Assembly: GCF_035083965.1 (NCBI RefSeq)
Contig: NC_089731.1
Coordinates: 9,336,501 to 9,400,500 of the forward strand
Origin: Branchiostoma lanceolatum
Taxonomy: Eukaryota > Chordata > Leptocardii > Amphioxiformes > Branchiostomatidae
Length of the DNA stretch: 64,000 nt
Direction of reading: 5' to 3'
Shown here: positions 19,461 through 34,801 of the stretch, in pieces
How the letters are laid out: each line of letters begins with the position of its first letter
Numbering within the stretch: the stretch's first letter is position 1
Notes under the pieces: generated by a model
What the model was told of the DNA's origin: nothing
Database searches by the model: none
What the model saw: only the letters and a program-made list of their open reading frames with translations
Translations under genes and position numbers: made by a program

Positions 19461-21613
19461 CGTGCCACTAGGCATTACAAGGTGAACAAAAACATCCTCT
19501 AGGCCAAACCCATGACGTAGGTCTGACCTTCTCTATCTCAAGAGTGATTACGCAGTTTGAATGGCCTGGTATTACGTAGTACATACATAGCCGTTCAGGG
19601 TTCGATTTCCAGGTCTCTCGGTCGGCCTAAGCCTATCTTATCTAAAGCAACCAGTCATTGTAATATAATTGGAATAACGTTTGAAACGGTACCCAAGGTA
19701 ATAATGCTATTAGCACCTAAGCATAATCGGATTCACAATCGGACTGGTTTTTCAGAAGATACAATACACCGTGGATAGGATGTAATGGGATTCGAGCTCT
19801 GCCTACACATTTGTATAATACTCTCCAGTAGACTATCATGGTCTCCAGCCACCCAGAATCGACTCCAAAATGGTGATCAATAGAAAGCAAGAGCAGTAAT
19901 CTAGTAGAGTGTTAAATGAGATGCGTATGATACATTTATATTCATGTAAGGATAAAGATTTGATTCTGGTCACGCGACGCGCGTCTAAAAGTGTTGACTA
20001 TAAAACGCTCAGACGTGGCGTTTGTCTCATAAATTCTTTATGCATGTACTTTGAAAAATAAAACGTTGATTCTACTCACGTTATGGAGTCGACATGGGTG
20101 AACGATATTTGATCAGAAGGAAATTTTCCTTTCTTAACTTGTCCTCTTGGGACCTACCTCTGAGTCTTCCATCATTAACGCCTGTACTCCGGGGAAACGT
20201 ACATGAGAGCTATTCTTCACATTCGTAATGTCTTCGGTTTAACCTGCCTAGGGTTACGGGATATAGCGTCGTTGAGTCGCTATCATTTTTGTGCCTAGAC
20301 ATCGTGGTACCTGAGAGACATCCTCGGAATCCGGGATTTTAACAAACAAGTCAGTGAACTTCCAAATACATATTTATACATGTTTTGGAGAGACACAAAC
20401 ATGGATGTTCAGATTTCCTTCGACGAGCAAGAGACTTCACACGATAGACCCGATAATTTAGCTGGATTAAAAGCGAATGAATGAACTTATCCAAATCAGA
20501 AATCAGAGTTCCCAGGCCCAAATCAACAAAAAATGGCTCTTTGGTAGACATCTAGATAGAGATGTGGATGTAAAGAGGTTAAAATATTGACAATGTTTAA
20601 AACCTCTATTACAGTTCGGTAAAATAGGGTGTGTCTAGCAAAGCACATACAAAAGGGTACTCAATCATATCATGATGTAGGGACTTTTTTTTGCTTCACT
20701 GAAATAAATAAAAAAATGTCTAACAATCTTGGACGTAAATAATATCATATGTGCTGGGCGTGTCACCCTCGGGCGTAGCTCACGAGTTTCGCCACGCTTC
20801 AGTGGTTGATTATATAAACCAAAGATGTTGCGTACATCAACGCGTTATGGGCCCGCCAAACATTTCCTAACCTTTTGTCTTGGTTAGGTAACCTTCAAGT
20901 GCTGCTTACGTGTGCGGGAACATTCTACAGTGAAACTGAAAATGATGAAAATGCCTCAGGGAAACCACTGATTCCTATCGTCAGTTCCTTAACCGACGTT
21001 AACATTTCTGTGAGCGTCTGGCTCATGACAACCCGTTAAAGTTAAGGGGACAATGCGCCGAATTAACAGGAAACAACAGTGGTTTGTATGTGGTGGAATA
21101 TGTGCTGTAGCACCTGTTCCGATAAAACGTGCACGTTGTCAGTCGCTCAGTTCAAGAGATCAAGAGCTAGACCCACTCCGCTTTGATACAGCCGGACAGC
21201 CTTCTCTGTGCTTTTTGTTCTGTTCTTTCTTTTAAATCTTGATCTTGCAGAATCAAGGGAAGATCTTAAACAACCCAACACACACCACGCACAGTACAAA
21301 GTCTACCATGTTATGCGCGATTTGTCCTTTATGATATAAGTACGACCATTGCATACAATGAACAACGGCCAACGCGTACAAGTGCTGTGATGGGAACATT
21401 TTCTAGGTGCATCATAAATGTTTGTAAAAATGTGAAACCTTATAGTATATATAAGTTGTGGCTAGCATTAGGTCAAGTATTGCCAAGGCAGTCAGATAGG
21501 TCCGTATTAAATGTCACATCTGGACACCCCCCTTTACAACAGAGGCTGCGGCCACCGAGCGAACAAAGGTTTGACAGATCGCTTAAATAAAGAATTACGT
21601 GGATAGAGAAGGA
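19461..21613. other. intergenic, no gene recognised
   Basis: No supported exon. A weak box B-like GGTTCGATTTCC near 19598 may mark another old SINE, but no matching A box is convincing. Confidence 0.4.
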
Positions 21614-21922
21614 ATTATTTGACGTTTTGTGTGTTCTGTTGTATTTTAAAAGATGCATCTTGCATCATATTCCAAATATGGATAAAGAACTAATTATTTG
21701 ACGTTTTGTGTGTTTTGTGGTATTTTAAAAGATACACCTTGCATCATATTCCAAATATGAATAAAGAACTAATTATTTGACGTTTTGTGTGTTTTGTGGT
21801 ATTTTAAAAGATACACCTTGCATCATATTCCAAATATGAATAAAGAACTAATTATTTGACGTTTTGTGTGTTTTGTGGTATTTCAAAAGATACATCTTGC
21901 ATCATATTCCAAATATGAAATC
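21614..21922. repeat. 79-bp tandem repeat, ~4 copies
   Basis: Unit starts ATTATTTGACGTTTTGTGTG; copies begin at 21614, 21693, 21772 and 21851, and the last is incomplete. Copies 2-4 are almost identical while copy 1 has more changes, as expected for expansion from one end. Confidence 0.85.
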
Positions 21923-24386
21923 AAAGGTCACATAACTCCAATGTTGGTCCCTTCATGGTCTCTCAGCGAACGCCTTCTAGATCACTCCGTCAGGCGACGA
22001 CATAGTGAATAATCTTACAAGGAATGAGGAATTCTACCAACCTCAATACACCACAGGCTTCCGTCACAGCGCCGATACCGACATCCCAGGCGCTGTCCGC
22101 TGTCTTGTCCGTCGAATGTTCCAAAACACGGTGTTTACTCGTACTTGCACGTGTCTTCGCCTGCTGTCACTCTTCAGATATCAACCGCGTGCTTATTGAT
22201 GCTCATTCGATTTGTTACATTATCATCATCACTTATCTGTCTATCACCTGTTGCCATGGGGATTCCACATCTTGACGTCCAATGAGTCCCCTTCTTCTCT
22301 CTTTCAAGATGGGGCCAACCAGGCTGTTACACAACGGTACCGTCAAACGCGTGGAATCAGAAACAGTATGGTTATATCACTGACACAGTGACGCTGAACT
22401 AGCTTAAGTGCATGCGACCGTGTGCGTGAGGGAGAGAGAAGGAGAGAAAGAAAGGGGGAAGAGAGAATAAACGCGAGGCACCCCTTTGTTCACAATGGAC
22501 TGTCCCTGACGAGTTGAGGATCGATCCTTCATCATCCTTATTTCGCGTGAAAGAGATCTTGTAAATGGGTCGTGATCTTGTGTGATTATGTTTTTCGTGA
22601 GGACTTGCCTAAGGCACAGTTCGTGCCAGCCATGACAGATCTCCGTGGTTTATGTGATAAATTACACAACTGCTGCCAGTACAGATATGGGTGTGGCGTT
22701 ATCAAAATCAAATAACGTGACATAATCAAACTACATGGTAAATAATTTGCAACGTTGTATGTACACGCATATGCATAACTATGGGTCAACTATTCTTTCT
22801 GACCTCAAATAGTACATGTATTCTCAGTACCTAAATTTGGATACCTTTATGCACGGTCATGCCACAGGATTGGAGTTATCCTACACCGATGAGACAAAAT
22901 ACTACAGACCATGACAATATGCTTTAGGCAAGATGTTGTGTTTCCGGGTACTTGACCAAACCTTGGTCAACCGCTGGCAAGGAACAGAAGGTTTCCAATC
23001 TGATGTCTGAAGAGACTTTTTTTCCAACATGCATGTTCTTCTCATTTCTGTGCCAAAGGAAAAAGTGATAAACAGACCCCCCCCCCCAACCCTAGGTCCC
23101 CTTTAGGTTGACATCCTGCATGATAGTATATCTATATTTGTAAACTGTCGTTGTTGGTGACTTCAGCCGAAATCTTTAGAAAAGGAAGAAGAAGAAAAAA
23201 AGTCCCGACCGACCGACACTATTTTTTTCAGGACTGTAACCGGAAACACAACATTTTTTCCAGGCCTTAGAAGGACTCGTGTGATGCTCGATGCTGACAT
23301 CGGACGCAGCTGTGATCGTTGCAATCAGAAGCTTCATAACCTTTAATAGCAGGTTAAGAAGGTTATGACGGTTGAGGACGTCGAGCATTTGAATACTCAC
23401 CTTGGATAGATTATCATACGTTACGTCATCAGGGGTTACACAAGCTCTGAAACGTGATCCGTAATCCTATTATTAGGAAACCTTTATGACGTCACGAATT
23501 GAATCAAGGCCGTCGTTACAAACAGTCTGTGGCTATATCATGCTAGCCGCCAGATGGCGTTTATCACTTGTGATCTGGTCACGGCTCACGGCAGTAGTGG
23601 TCAGGAAGGCAAGTCGTGTTAGGTAGAGCAGAGTAAATAATCTTGACCTCCCTGTCCTTTTTATTTGTAGGCTGAGATTAACAGAGCTTTACACCTGTGC
23701 AGATGTTTTATTCAGACTGGTCAGACATTGTTGCTTGAATATTCCTACACCACACAGCACAGTTTACACATGGACGCCCCTCACATGCGACATTCGACCC
23801 AGTCTTCAAGAATTTTGGCCGCACTGCTTTTGGTACCCGCGTCGTAGACACTGGGAGTCGCGGATTATGTTATGCAACCTTCACAAGATTGTGTAAAAAG
23901 GCAAACCCTATATTTATAAAAATGATAACGCTGATCTTACTCTCTGGTTTTTGTTCCTCGGTTTCGAGGTTATCAACTGAAGCTAATGTCTATTGCAAGA
24001 AACTAGCAAAGTTGCAGTTCCAACGATCGTCTAGGTTGGTAAGATTTGGGCCGAAACAACTCTATTATTTCCCAGCAGTCAAATTAAGCTCTTCTTAAGC
24101 AGGTATCTCACTAGGCTGTGCTCACAAGATTATGTCTTTCGCAATTTGGCAGAATCAGGCAAAGGTTCTTAAACCAACGCCATATAATGTCGCCTGAAAT
24201 GAAATTTTCTGAAAATGCATTCAAAAAAATCGCAGTTGGCAAAATGGCGCAGTCACTGCAAATCTATTTCCGGTGAACCATTGCACATTGGCAACACTGA
24301 GATTTACAAAAAAATATACATGTATTCAGTATCTGATTTGGAGCCGAAACTGTGAATGTGACATTCCGATCGCGGCCATTTTGTCT
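21923..24386. other. intergenic, no gene recognised
   Basis: Only short open frames; a poly-C run at 23077-23087 and purine-rich tracts near 22435-22465 and 23178-23200. Confidence 0.4.
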
Positions 24387-24574
24387 TACTCTCCAAGCAG
24401 AGGAGTGGGTCCGGCAGGTTTTTGACGTGTTTTTAGGCGTTTTTGTCGGGCTTTCTACTTTGTCATGGTTTCTTTCTAAAGATAGAAAGAAACCATGACA
24501 AAGTAGAAAGCCCGACAAAAACGCCTAAAAACACGTCAAAAACCTGCCGGACCCACTCCTCTGCTTGGAGAGTA
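24387..24574. mobile_element. 188-bp perfect palindromic foldback element with 9-bp target duplication
   Basis: Two 91-bp arms (24387-24477 and 24484-24574) are exact reverse complements around a 6-nt centre. The arms start TACTCTCCAAGCAGAGGAGT. ATTTTGTCT is repeated directly at 24378-24386 and 24575-24583. A 9-bp duplication with long inverted repeats suits Mutator-like or Foldback-type transposons. No arm mismatch means a very recent insertion or active arm correction. Confidence 0.9.
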
Positions 24575-24583
24575 ATTTTGTCT

Positions 24584-26392
24584 GTATTTTACCGTGAGCG
24601 CGTCGCACGTCAGTGTGACCGGAAGGGAAAATGGGCGAAAGTTCTCAAAGTTGGCGCAACTAGGCGCAGTCCAGTGAGATACCCGCTTTATGACGGACTT
24701 ATGACAAAGTGGTCTACTACGCGGCAAACACGCATGAGTGTTGCAGCTTGAACTATATAAAGCTCCCAGGAAAGGGCTGGGAAAATTCTTGGGATCTTCG
24801 TTGAACGGCGTTTGAAGAAAGCACGCCAGGGAGGAGGAGCAGCTATCTCACACCCTGGTGCAAGGTGTAAGAATACCCACTCACGCAAGTCTATAGAACT
24901 TACGGGGAAAGAAACTTCTCAAAATATCGTACTACAGATGTTTAACGTACATATCTGTGTCTTATTCACCTTTCATGACTTGTGTAAGGAAATCATTACA
25001 TGTAGTATAGATCATTACGATCTATCCATTTTTCGTCGAGTTGTATTTTGACGTCCTTTCTGTTAATGTTATCTTTTTTCCTCCATACTTACATCAGCAT
25101 GTGTAATTTCAGGCCTGTGTTGTTACGTGTACATGTGTTCATTTATCGTTCATAAGTAAGTACACCACATCAAACTGTGTAAAAATAGATATAGCATCGA
25201 CAAGTAGTGTTGAAACATGTAATTTTTCAGACACTGATTATTCCAGCCTTTACCTTGAAGTAACCCACAAATATGAGATTTCAGCTTCTTTCCTGACCAC
25301 TGTGTCCCCGCTTACAACCACTATTGCGTTCCGATATTGCCATTTTTCTTGATCTCTAGTCGCTACAGCATTTATCTTGACCCATTATATTGTTAGCAAG
25401 AGTCTTTAAGAATGAAGAGATCTAGAGACTTTGAAGAGTACGATAGGGGACCCGCTAGGGAAAACGTTTTGTAACATCAGCAGTAAAAAAAAAAGTTCAA
25501 ATACGCAGGACACCGATACATCATCAAGTATTTGATAGACTATCATAAATTTATCATACAGTCCCATGAACTGCCTGCGGATTGTCTATTCTGTACCATT
25601 GTTGGTGTGTGTCTGAAATGTAGTCATTGGTGTAACGCTAAGCTTCTTGGTGTTAGTTTAATTGCTTGACACACAAACAACAGGCCATCCTCACACCACT
25701 GAGTGGTTCCCTCCTTATACTTAGCAGTTTGTTCTTCGCAGTTCTGTGTGATCGGAAAAGACTGTGTCTCCAGAAGGAGGAGGTCTCGAGAACTAATGAG
25801 TCCCATATCACGAGAAATTGCTCAGAAACATTTTAGACGAGTAAGTTCTTATTGTACATCCTAATATAACATCCACGTTACTGTTTGTACAAAGAATGTT
25901 CGTGACAAATCAGTGCACAAGTGGGCAAAGAAGCTACGTTCTATTGCAAAACGACATACCAGATCCATTTTAAGACAAACTCCTTCCACCCCTCCCCATC
26001 AAAAATGTATACCAGAAACAACCCAGGATCTTGTAAAGCCACTGGACTGTCGTACACAACCCTCCTCCTTCCTGTTTTCAATACACGGGCCAAACGAACA
26101 AGACAATTAAAATCTGCTGCAAATTCTGTGTTTTCTCAGTTTGATCCTGGCAGTGACGTTCAGCCAGCATGCCTCCGTCAGTCGAGCTAAATTGGCCGTG
26201 ATGAGGAATGTCGTGTGTACACTGCCGCAAAGGGAAACCCCAGTTTGGCCTGTTGTTTGCCGAGTGCTTGTCGAGAACCCGAGTTTGGCCTAGTCCTACC
26301 CTTGGACAGCCTTCCCGTCACAAGAATTTAGCACGCGAGTTACAAGAAGACAAATCAGCATCGCCATAAGTGGATTTGAAGAGGGGCCCATT
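24584..26392. other. intergenic upstream of actin A
   Basis: No gene or clear repeat recognised. Short open frames near 25.9-26.2 kb are not similar to anything I know. Confidence 0.4.
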
Positions 26393-26454
26393 CCAAATAC
26401 GGGCGCTACTTCCAAGAACACGGTGCCGAGCATGTAAGGTACCGGGTATATATA
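26393..26454 (+). promoter_or_regulatory. actin A promoter: CArG-like box and TATA
   Basis: CCAAATACGG at 26393-26402 is one mismatch from the CArG/SRF consensus CC(A/T)6GG; TATATATA is at 26447-26454, 54 nt downstream. The same pair at the same spacing precedes actin B. SRF control of muscle actins is established in animals; its use here is inference. Confidence 0.65.
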
Positions 26455-26536
26455 CCGGGCCGGATCGCCCTGGTCTTCACTGCAGTCCAAGATTTGCCAG
26501 GTTCTTCTCCCAGTTCCAGTGGTGCTACCAGACTAA

Positions 26537-27841
<1,305 letters not shown>

Positions 27842-28150
27842 ATGCCAACCGAAAATGTTTAGCTCTTAAACCTGTCATGATGTTCAGTGCTAGATATGTC
27901 TCGGTAGTGGAATTTCCCCCTGTTATTGCCATCAAAATAACAATCGATGTAAAAGTGTAAGGGTAAGAAAATTGTGAAGATGACATTGGATACTTCCAGA
28001 ATGAACACTATGGGATGGGTTCGCTACTTCCGGTATGAAACGCTGTGAGAATAGATACTTCCGTGATGGAACGCTGTGGGTGTAGATACTTCCATGTAAC
28101 CTGTCTGAAGATGTGTCAGGATGTCTGACGGCTGTGAAATAAAATAGATG
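27842..28150 (+). other. actin A 3' UTR with short repeats
   Basis: Between about 27988 and 28095 a ~30-bp unit is repeated imperfectly three to four times (ATACTTCCRK-ATG-AACGCTGTG). AATAAA at 28139 is the likely poly(A) signal. The sequence departs from actin B immediately after the stop codon. Confidence 0.6.
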
Positions 28151-30695
28151 TACATCTGACTTTACTTCGTGAAGCTGTTTTCTTGCGTTGAAATGGAGTA
28201 TCTATCTTAGGGTCTAAATGTTAGAAGGTCCTGTCCTTTTACTATGCCAATTAACTAAGTACCTCAATGTTTGGTCAGACAGTTTCCTTTGTAATTGTAG
28301 TCGCCAGTTGTAGGTTAAACAGACAATTGAAACATTATGAACAGTCAAATTGCGATAAATCCACTAGAAAAGATAATCAGGGATTTTTTTTATTTACCTT
28401 CCTTTCTTTATTCCCTTACATCCGTGGTCTCTTTCTTTCTTTCTTTGATGAGCCAAAAATAAATAAGTAAGGATTCGAACGAAAAACTCTCCTCTCATAG
28501 TTTACACTTCTATCTTTAGCGGTAGCTTGCACTGAAGACGTGCTGTACAAACCTTAACAGACCCTCCTGCAGTGGGATATCCCGCCTAAGTACACATAAC
28601 GGGGAATCGATTGACTTGATGTAAACAAGGCCGGAAAGCGGCGCGCGGAATGTCCACACAAGACGAGTTAGTAATGGTTTGTAAACTACAAGGCTCTATG
28701 TATGGGCATGGGGCTTGTGCTGTAGTAGGGAACGCTGGGTTCACATAGTTCACGTAAGGACAGTTTGCTCTTTCCAAACATACTAGGGGTGCAATACACT
28801 ACAACCCAACGGTGTGTGCATGTGTCCATGGTTCCTGATAATGTTTGTGTACTCTTACTTATGACATGTACGCATGCACAATCATTGGAGTCGGTGATAT
28901 GATAATAGCAAGTGAGCAAGAACGACCCCAGCCTAAAGGAAAAAGGAAAGTAACGGCTTGCAGCCAAGAGCCCTCTATACGGAGGCAGTAGAACTGTGAC
29001 GTCAGTCCCGACAAGTCAGGCCGCACTGACTTGATTATAAAGCTGACACGCGCTCTGATCATTTTTCGTCCGTTTCAACAACAGAAATTCGACCACACTG
29101 TAAATCGTACAAGGAAGCTGCAGTATGAGCAAATGTATGTCGTCAATTGCACAACAAAAAAACCCACAGAAAACGGCTTCTTTTGTTGTAGAGTGCCACA
29201 GCCAATTACAAAGTCAGAGAAGATAATGTGAAAGGACAAAGATAGAGTTTATTTTTGGTACAACATGTTCTGTGTGTTTAGTCACTTGTTTAATCTTACT
29301 GACCTTTTAGATTTCATAGTGAATGCAACTTTATTCGTCCAACTTTTATTCGTATAGTGTACGTTCCATGAATTGTAGGACAACACAAAATTCATATGTC
29401 TGATTTTGTTTCTAATAACTGCCCATACAAAGTATTAGCATCTAATGAGGACAAGTAATCAAAAAGTAGAAAATATCAACTATACCAAGTTGTAAAGAAT
29501 TAATACTAATAAAATGTTTTCCACCTATACTAATAGTACATTTCATTGTTGCTCAAGAGGTGAAGCTGCTATTTTGACTATTCAAGTGGGGAATTAAACT
29601 TGTTATCTTTTTGTCCCTTTTAATCATAATACTAGTAATACTTAATCGTAATGATTATTACTTTCATGAATACACATCAAAGTCACATATGTGAGAATAT
29701 ACCATTAATAAATATACCTAAAGAGATGTTTAGCCCAATTCTTTATATTTTTCAAGTGAGAGCTAGAAAGTTCGGATTAGATTAGGATTTTGAATATCTA
29801 AAAAATCTTTTAGCAAATCCAACTTGTTTCTCATTACAACTACATGTTTCCCGCCAATATCCTTCTGGCGTCTTTGTCAACCATACACGGCTACTTCGTC
29901 AGGCTTCAGTATTAAAAGTAAGGCTTCAAACGTTAAAAGCTCATCAGATTATAAATGAATCTAGTTAGTCCGAATGGACTTGATAGACAGAAGCTAGGAA
30001 TATCGGATGACCCACCGGACTGCTCATTCTATTTCTGACGTCACGTGTACGTGTGATGTTGTACTAGCAAATATTATGGGATAGCTGATCAATCATCCAA
30101 CATGGCGGCGCCCAGTAGCATTGAATTCTTAAAGTAAGGGGGGCAACGAGAGATCGTAATCGTATTCGATAAAGATACAATGTATTTCAAACCGGAAAAA
30201 ACGGCCTGTATGAAGTTAATATGCCCCCTGTACAAAGCCATTACGACGAATGTATCAAATTTGTTTGTCATATGATTTGTTGCCCATTGGCATCGCAGAC
30301 ACATACCCTTATTTGTAAGCTTACTCTGATTATAAAAAGTATGTTTGCAAAATTGCAGCCTGTTGCGTTGGTCGACCCCTATTTTTAACACGAATGTTAG
30401 CTTGCAAAGCGTTTGAAGCATTATTTCTATGACTAAAGTTGTTCTGTTTTTTGTGGACCAGTCCAAAGCTATGATAAACACGAACAAGTCGACACCGCGT
30501 CAATATTCTGAACCAAGCACATTATTGTTTGTATGTTTCGTTTGTAAGAAACATATGCTTCTTGAACGAACACTCTCGAAAATGAGTTTATTGTTGTATC
30601 TTTCAAAGAGACTGGTGTCCTTTGCTCCATCTCTTCACTTAATCTGTCATCTCGGCTGGCATTCAACCCATTGGGACATGAATACACAGTAAAGG
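28146..30695. other. intergenic, little recognised
   Basis: AT-rich, no supported exon. One degenerate transposon end at 29018. Confidence 0.4.
29018..29080. mobile_element. degenerate end of AGGCCATGTTGATT-family MITE
   Basis: Reads AGGCCGCACTGACTTGATTA then TAAAGCTGACACGCGC and TTTTTCGTCCGTTT, matching in order the right end of copy B read in reverse (AAACGGACGGAAATTGGTGC, GCGCGCGGATGTCATCC). The opposite end was not found. Confidence 0.45.
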
Positions 30696-30820
30696 TTTGC
30701 CAAATGGCAGTTTGACTCAAGCAACTGGATCAAATTTGATAAAATAGAATTTCATCCAGTTGCTTGAGTAACTGCTATGCGGCGTATTTTATAACCTGGA
30801 TGCCTAACCTTTATCGACAT
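30696..30820 (+). mobile_element. short hairpin retroelement-like insertion, copy 1
   Basis: Flanked by a direct 10-bp repeat ACAGTAAAGG (30686-30695 and 30821-30830). Contains a 16-bp hairpin arm ACTCAAGCAACTGGAT and its complement, then the module GGCGTATTTTATAACCTGGA followed by TGCCTAACCTTTATCGACAT. The same module ends the element at 42891-42998. Variable left ends with a constant right end suggest retrotransposition. Confidence 0.65.
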
Positions 30821-30830
30821 ACAGTAAAGG

Positions 30831-31604
30831 CTCTTTCACAGTTTCGTTTGAACATCAAGGAAGTCTTCAGATGTTAATTTCTATTTCACATTTAGCTTTT
30901 GTAGGAAAAAAGCACCGCCTTGCTCCTTTCCACAAATATTCTTCAAAGGTGAACATCGTAACAGGAGACCATTACACTCCTTAAAGTCTTGAGTTGTTTC
31001 AGATTTTGTGATGATTCCCTTTCCCACAGAAAGTCCTGTCCTAAAAACGAGTTCTTCTAACGGACAACTTAGGGTGCAGATGTTTGACACATTTAGTATG
31101 ACGATTTCACAGACTCGGGCATTAACCTCTTTGACATATGCGAACGACAAAGGTAACATAATTATAGTGAGCTTCGTAAATCTGTCTTCATTTGGCATGG
31201 ACAAGTTACAGACGATTTCAACTTTGATTCAGAATTTACAGACGAGTTTTAGTACGAACCTATATTTTGTATACCACCATAAAAGTTGGTCTCCCGCTTC
31301 CTCCAGACTCTGCAGACCCCTAGTGAAGGTTAATGAAAATAAGAAAAAAACTACACATCAAAAAGATATAACATATAAAGTATTCATGTCGATGGAAAGT
31401 GTCACACATGGGCAATACCTTCTAAGTGTCACTGTGAGTCTTACCAGCCCACGTGACGTCCGTGTGTCTTGTGAGTAACAGCGCAAACTCTCCACGAATA
31501 GCTGGGACAAGCATTCCACTTCCCGCCCGCTGGCAGGAATGTCACACACTAGTCACTCTGCTGTATAGTACCGAGGCCAAAACAGGAGTCTAACCAAACG
31601 TCTT
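30831..31604. other. intergenic upstream of actin B
   Basis: No gene recognised. An open frame of 156 codons at 31008-31478 has no recognisable domain and atypical composition. Confidence 0.35.
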
Positions 31605-31666
31605 CCTTATACGGGCGCTACTTCTGCGAACGCGTTTCTAAAAACTTCAGGTGCCGGGTATATATA
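31605..31666 (+). promoter_or_regulatory. actin B promoter: CArG-like box and TATA
   Basis: CCTTATACGG at 31605-31614 (one mismatch from CArG) and TATATATA at 31659-31666. The spacing of 54 nt equals that of actin A, although the bases between have largely diverged apart from GGGCGCTACTTC. Confidence 0.65.
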
Positions 31667-31748
31667 CCGGGCCGGATCGTCCTGGTCTTCACTGCAGTCC
31701 AAGATTTGCCAGGTTCTTCTCCCAGTTCCAGTGGTGCTACCAGACTAA

Positions 31749-33053
<1,305 letters not shown>

Positions 33054-34510
33054 ATATGTCTTTGTCTTTTTATTTCGTAAGGATTTGTACCAAATTTTCG
33101 CCATACCTGTTCAAACTCAACGCAGCCCCTGCATGTAGAGAGATGTCTTTCCTGGCGCTACAAGTGAAGAAATCACAGAAACAATGAATTTTATGTTGTG
33201 TTTGGCTGATAGCTTGATGCCAATAATACCAGAATGCCGGTTAATGACAGAAAGCCATTTGAGTCTGCAAGACGAGAATGTTATCCAGCTTTACGATACG
33301 TGGATCAGGAGATATTTTGGAGAGGACGATGCCGTCATCACACACGTAGTAGTGGGAGGGGAAGTGTAAGGAAGTCGTTAAGAATGTGAAGTACCGTGAC
33401 GAGAAAACGAGGCAATCCGGCCACAGACAAAACATGATGTACCCCTTAAGTTATGTCTTCATTGTTTGTTCTTTATGTATGTCAACAGCTGATTATTAAA
33501 AGTTTTTGTCACCAAAGTTACATTGTTGTGGTCAATCTTAAGTATGATCGTACATCTAATATAACTGTTTTCGTGACTTGGTTGGGGGTCTCAGTCTTCT
33601 ATGTAATACCTTTCCCCATTTATAGAAGTTGACCGAATGCCAATCAAACAATCGAAAACATGGACTTCTTTCAGTCTGTTTATTAAGATATACAAGTTCT
33701 GTGTAAAATGTTCAACTTTGAAATGATATTTCAATCTCTCAATTTCAACATGTTTGATAAACTTAAGTACATAATACTTCTAGAGTTTAGTCGGTGCACT
33801 TCTTCAGTTCAAAACACATACATATGCCTAATTAACCTTAAATCTTAACGAGTTAAATCTAAAATCTAAACTTAAAGAGTTTTGTACAGAAGTCGTTGAA
33901 ATATAAAGTTTTTCTAGTATTTATAGTTACGTGGTCGTATTTTCAAAGAAATGATACCGTCATTCACGAAAAGGTCCTAAATTTTTTGTTGTCAGAAAGT
34001 TTCTAACCTAGCAGTCATATCGATAGAATTCAAATGTTCACATTTTCTTTCTGGCCACTACAGTCATTTGTGTTTTCTTTATCTAGTTGTCTAAAAGCTA
34101 TATTGCTATATCTTTTCTATCAACAAAAGCGTAGATACAAAAGAGAAAACTTACTTACGAAAAGATTTACATTTAAGAATCTCAGGAAAAATACCTACAC
34201 CAAATACCCTTATACCATGATTCGTCTGAACATATCACAACAGTTAGTAATATTGTACACGTTAACTAAATGTACCTCGTATATCTATTCTACTGCTGTA
34301 AAAATGACGACTATAATAACATATCTTTCCTGCCACGTATATACTTTCAACCCAGATCTGTTTATATGCATTATTTCGAATGATCTCACACGCGAAATAT
34401 GCAATTCATTCCTTTGCACGACGTCGATTTGCACATATACATGTATCCTTCTGTTAAATGTTTACAAAAATAACTAAATCCAGTCCGAAAAATTGAGTCA
34501 TCATATTTCT
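33054..34510. other. actin B 3' flank and AT-rich intergenic DNA
   Basis: ATTAAA near 33495 is a possible poly(A) signal for actin B. A 147-codon open frame at 34034-34477 lies in very AT-rich DNA and looks like chance. Confidence 0.4.
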
Positions 34511-34648
34511 TATGTTACATTCCAAGTTCTTTCTAAGCCAAGAATGTCTTGCCCGTGGGGTAGGAGTACGTAGTAGCCTTATGTTACATTCCAAGTTCTT
34601 TCTAAGCTAAGATTTTCTTGTCGGTGGGGTAGGAGTAGTAGCCTGAGT
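34511..34648. repeat. 69-bp tandem duplication of the claudin-like gene 3' end
   Basis: 34511-34579 and 34580-34648 are direct copies starting TATGTTACATTCCAAGTTC. The right copy holds the used C-terminus (SYPTDKKILA, stop); read on the minus strand, the left copy holds a parallel ending SYPTGKTFLA, stop. The left copy lies after the used stop codon. Confidence 0.8.
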
Positions 34649-34801
34649 CCCAGGCGCTGACCAGCAGCCCGCCGGAGATGAAGGCTAGCCCGGCGGCGAT
34701 CCACTCCAGGATGTAGGACCAGCCGTAGTGCGAGATGTGCCCCACCACGGGGTCTCCTGTGTAGGCTGTGTAGACGATCACACCACACAGCAGCAGTAGG
34801 C
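34602..34801 (-). CDS. claudin-like exon 3 (TM3-TM4, tail)
   Basis: Acceptor CCCTCCCCTCCAG; encodes GLLLLCGVIVYTA, TM4 and the tail YYSYPTDKKILA with TAG at 34602-34604. Confidence 0.85.

Noticed and set aside
26447-26464. near-palindrome around the actin TATA box (CCGGGTATATATACCGGG)
   Set aside because: Explained as a TATA box with GC-rich flanks; present in both genes because the region is homogenised, with no sign of a separate element.
30089-30487. 132-codon minus-strand frame
   Set aside because: No family resemblance and no supporting signals.
31008-31478. 156-codon frame upstream of actin B
   Set aside because: No recognisable domain, no splice context or conservation visible; runs into the actin B promoter region.
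34034-34477. 147-codon frame
   Set aside because: Very AT-rich, residue mix dominated by Lys/Ile/Tyr/Phe/Leu, no motif; chance frame.
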